Shown piece by piece: positions 61,568-64,000 of a DNA stretch of 64,000 bases. The stretch covers positions 1,423,219 through 1,487,218 of the forward strand of contig NZ_LT907978.1 of assembly GCF_900209925.1 (NCBI RefSeq), read 5' to 3'. The notes below the pieces were generated by a model. The model saw only the letters and a program-made list of their open reading frames with translations. It did no database searches and was not told the origin of the DNA. Positions within the stretch are counted from its first letter, which is position 1; the number at the start of each line of letters is the position of its first letter. Origin of the DNA: Anaerobutyricum hallii. GTDB lineage: Bacteria; Bacillota; Clostridia; Lachnospirales; Lachnospiraceae. The translations under genes and the position numbers were made by a program.

Positions 61568-63421
61568 ATGAAAAAGAAAAAATGGAACAGCGTGTTCGCT
61601 GTAGTGTTGTTAGCGGTGATGGCAGCATCGCTTTTATCAGGCTGTGGGAAAAAGAGCACAGAACAGGAAAATAAAGAAACAATCCGGGTGTATTTATGGA
61701 GTACGAGTCTGTATGAGAAATACGCACCGTATATCCAGTCTCAGCTTCCAGATATAAATATTGAATTTGTAGTGGGAAACAATGATCTTGATTTTTATCA
61801 GTTTCTTCAGGAGAATGATGGTATGCCAGATATTATTACCTGCTGCCGTTTTTCCCTGCATGATGCGCTGCCATTACAAAACAGTCTGATGGACCTGTCT
61901 ACTACGAATGAGGCAGGAGCTGTCTATAATTCTTATCTTAACAGCTTTATGAATGAGGATGGCAGCGTGAACTGGCTTCCGGTTTGTGCGGATGCGCATG
62001 GCTTTGTTGTTAATAAAGCACTTTTTGAGAAATATAATATTCCTCTTCCTACAGATTATAAAAGCTTTGTTTCTGCATGTCAGGCATTTGAGAAGGTAGG
62101 AATTCGAGGATTTGCTGCTGACTATTTTTATGATTATACTTGTATGGAAACGCTGCAGGGACTGTCTGCCTCAGAACTTTCCTCTACAAATGGACGCAAG
62201 TGGAGAACAGCATATAGTGATCCGGCAAGTACAGAAAAAGTTGGACTTGATAATGTTGTCTGGCCGGATGCTTTTGATCGGATGGAACAATTTATTAAAG
62301 ATACAAAACTTGGACCGGATGATCTTAAGCTTGATTATGATACGGTAGATAATTTATACCAGAATGGGAAACTTGCTATGTACTTTGGAAGTTCTGCCGG
62401 AGTTAAGAAGTATAAAGATCAGGGAATAGATACCGTATTTCTGCCGTTTTTTGAACAGAATGGAGAAAAGTGGATAATGACTACTCCTTATTTTCAGGTT
62501 GCTTTAAACAGTGAATTGGAAAAAGACGAGACACGCAAAGATAATGCGATGAAGGTTCTTAAGGTGATGCTTTCTGCAAAGGCACAGAATATAATTGCTG
62601 ACGGACAGGATACGCTTAGTTACAGCCAGGATGTGCCTCTTCGTCTTACAGATTATCTAAAGGATGTAAAATCAGTAATCGAAGAGAATCATATGTATAT
62701 TCGTATTGCTTCTAATGATTTTTTCAGTGTTTCCCAAGATGTGGTTTCAAAGATGATTACAGGTGAATATAACTCTCAGCAGGCATACAAAGCTTTTGAT
62801 TCCATGCTTCGGCAATCGGAAGATACTTCTAACGAAAAAGTAGTTTTGAACTCCACGAAATCATATTCTAATTATTTTCATAGTGACGGAGGAAATGAAT
62901 CGTATTCCGTAATGGCTAATACACTGCGCGGATGTTATAAAAGTGATGTCTTACTTGCAACCGGTAATAGTTTTACCGGCAGTGTGCTTCAGGCAGATTA
63001 TACAGAAAAGATGGCAGGAAATATGATTATGCCGAATGGTCTGTGTGCTTATAAAAAGAAAATGAATGGTGCAGAATTATTAAAAACAGTTCAATCTTTT
63101 GTGGAAGGTACAGAGGGAGGTTTCCAGCCTTTTAATAAAGGTTCCTTACCTGTTGTCAGTGGAGTTTCTATTGAAGTAAAGGAAAAGAATGGAAAGTATA
63201 CGCTGCTTAGGATTAAGAAAGACGGAAAGCAGATTAAAGAAGATGATACATTTACTGTGACTTGCCTTGCGACAGAGAATAATATGGCTCCTTTTCTTAC
63301 AGATGAGAACCATGGGTTTACAGAAGAGAAACAACGGGTAAAAGATACGTGGGTGAATTATGTGTTACAAGGTAATGCTGTACTTGCAGAGCCTGAACAA
63401 TATATTACTTTGAGGGAATAA
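61568..63421 (+). CDS. Lipoprotein: ABC solute-binding domain fused to 5'-nucleotidase C-terminal domain
   Basis: About 617 residues from the ATG at 61568 (AAAGGGAG upstream; the longer frame begins in the terminator). Signal peptide with lipobox LLSGCGK, then an extracellular solute-binding (sugar-type) domain opening with IRVYLWSTSLYEKYA to about residue 420, then a region like the C-terminal domain of 5'-nucleotidases (DVLLATGNSFTGSVLQADYT, MIMPNGLCAYKKKMNG, FTVTCLATENNMAPFL). No permease genes adjoin. The following gene is a membrane sensor, so this may be its ligand-binding partner. Function inferred from architecture only. Confidence 0.8.
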   Translation: MKKKKWNSVFAVVLLAVMAASLLSGCGKKSTEQENKETIRVYLWSTSLYEKYAPYIQSQLPDINIEFVVGNNDLDFYQFLQENDGMPDIITCCRFSLHDALPLQNSLMDLSTTNEAGAVYNSYLNSFMNEDGSVNWLPVCADAHGFVVNKALFEKYNIPLPTDYKSFVSACQAFEKVGIRGFAADYFYDYTCMETLQGLSASELSSTNGRKWRTAYSDPASTEKVGLDNVVWPDAFDRMEQFIKDTKLGPDDLKLDYDTVDNLYQNGKLAMYFGSSAGVKKYKDQGIDTVFLPFFEQNGEKWIMTTPYFQVALNSELEKDETRKDNAMKVLKVMLSAKAQNIIADGQDTLSYSQDVPLRLTDYLKDVKSVIEENHMYIRIASNDFFSVSQDVVSKMITGEYNSQQAYKAFDSMLRQSEDTSNEKVVLNSTKSYSNYFHSDGGNESYSVMANTLRGCYKSDVLLATGNSFTGSVLQADYTEKMAGNMIMPNGLCAYKKKMNGAELLKTVQSFVEGTEGGFQPFNKGSLPVVSGVSIEVKEKNGKYTLLRIKKDGKQIKEDDTFTVTCLATENNMAPFLTDENHGFTEEKQRVKDTWVNYVLQGNAVLAEPEQYITLRE

Positions 63422-63423
63422 AG

Positions 63424-64000
63424 ATGACTGATACGAAGTATAGTATGAAAATGAAGAAACCGTTCAAAAGCAAACGAGCAGGAGCCTTATTTGCTGCTAT
63501 TGTTTTACTTATTGGAATTGTTACGGTCAGCATCCAGTATTTTAATTTTGTATCGCAGACGGTTTATCATGAAAGTGTTTCTCATTTGACTGAGATTTTT
63601 CATCAATCAAACAGTGCATTAAATGAGTTAGTCAATAAAAATCTGACGTATCTCCATATGTGGAGTGAATATTTACAGAATACTTCAAGTGAAAGTGAAA
63701 TTCGTGATTACATAGATAGAGCGCAGAAAGAGACGGAGTTTTCCAACTTTTATTTTCTGTCAGCCGAGGGAAATTATCAAACGGTGACAGGGGAAACAGG
63801 GTATCTTGGATTACAGGGAAATCTTGAAGATCAGATCACACAGAAGAAAGATATTATCATGAACGCAACCTTGCCTGGAAAGCCACAGTTACTTGTGTTT
63901 GCCTGCCCTGAAGTTTCTGGAACTTATCAGGGATTTGAATATGATGCTATTGCAGTTGCATATAACAATTCTGATATTGTAAAAGTACTGGATATCGCAG
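63424..64000 (+). CDS. Membrane sensor protein (3' partial)
   Basis: Starts at ATG 63424, three bases after the lipoprotein stop, and is cut by the window end. The first 192 codons give a basic N-terminus, one membrane segment (AGALFAAIVLLIGIVTVSI) and an extracytoplasmic part (QTVYHESVSHLTEIFHQS, YFLSAEGNYQTVTGETG) like a Cache/PAS-like sensor domain. A cytoplasmic output domain, probably GGDEF/EAL or kinase, would lie outside. Co-transcribed with the cyclic-di-GMP-controlled lipoprotein. Confidence 0.7.
   Translation, partial: MTDTKYSMKMKKPFKSKRAGALFAAIVLLIGIVTVSIQYFNFVSQTVYHESVSHLTEIFHQSNSALNELVNKNLTYLHMWSEYLQNTSSESEIRDYIDRAQKETEFSNFYFLSAEGNYQTVTGETGYLGLQGNLEDQITQKKDIIMNATLPGKPQLLVFACPEVSGTYQGFEYDAIAVAYNNSDIVKVLDIA

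Overview
The window is about 38-40% GC by eye, with AGGAGG-type ribosome binding sites, TTGACA/TATAAT-type promoters and short intergenic gaps. Gene content (CodY, six-subunit Rnf complex, YlmC/YmxH sporulation-type protein, SpoVB/MurJ-like flippase, NusG domain II protein, betaine-type and polyamine-type ABC importers) points to an anaerobic Gram-positive of class Clostridia, most likely family Lachnospiraceae. I cannot name the species. No rRNA, tRNA, CRISPR array, intact transposase or prophage was seen.

Layout. 1-7.2 kb: a 5'-truncated LTA-synthase-type sulfatase with a frameshifted tail, then a ppx-ppk1-GH3 lipoprotein operon. 7.3-13.6 kb: purine genes purF, purB and purA, with a flippase between purB and purA. 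13.6-15 kb: glycosyltransferase and NusG domain II protein. 15.3-20.4 kb: rnfCDGEAB, ended by a strong terminator. 20.6-30.4 kb: an alpha/beta hydrolase lacking its serine nucleophile, ylmC/ymxH-like, nrdR, comM, dprA, topA, codY and an orphan DUF262 protein. 30.6-32.4 kb: rpsB and tsf.

32.4-37.4 kb is an accessory, decaying islet. It holds a structured RNA with its own promoter and terminator just before a PBECR4-like nuclease-type ORF, a diverged copy of the tsf terminator 1.36 kb downstream, a palindromic element, a chimeric EamA/radical-SAM pseudogene, a perfect 17-bp inverted-repeat operator in front of a nine-codon TetR-like stub, a frameshifted GNAT gene and an ABC exporter pair.

37.5-64 kb is mostly transport and cofactor functions: MATE exporter; betaine-type ABC importer; larB-larC with an 11-residue His repeat; a polyamine-type ABC operon that also carries a PII protein and an amidohydrolase; DUF362 ferredoxin protein; TPP-riboswitch thiSGHE operon; NCS2 purine permease facing a YheO-like regulator across a 0.6-kb inverted-repeat structure; RNase HI; znuACB-type zinc importer; and a class I cyclic-di-GMP riboswitch ahead of a solute-binding/5'-nucleotidase-tail lipoprotein and a membrane sensor cut by the window end.

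Most novel-looking points: the PII plus amidohydrolase in the polyamine operon; the RNA-nuclease pair after tsf; the paired long hairpins with compensatory changes between the permease and yheO; the cyclic-di-GMP-controlled lipoprotein/sensor pair; and the TetR stub that keeps a perfect operator. All functional calls rest on reading motifs; no database search was possible.
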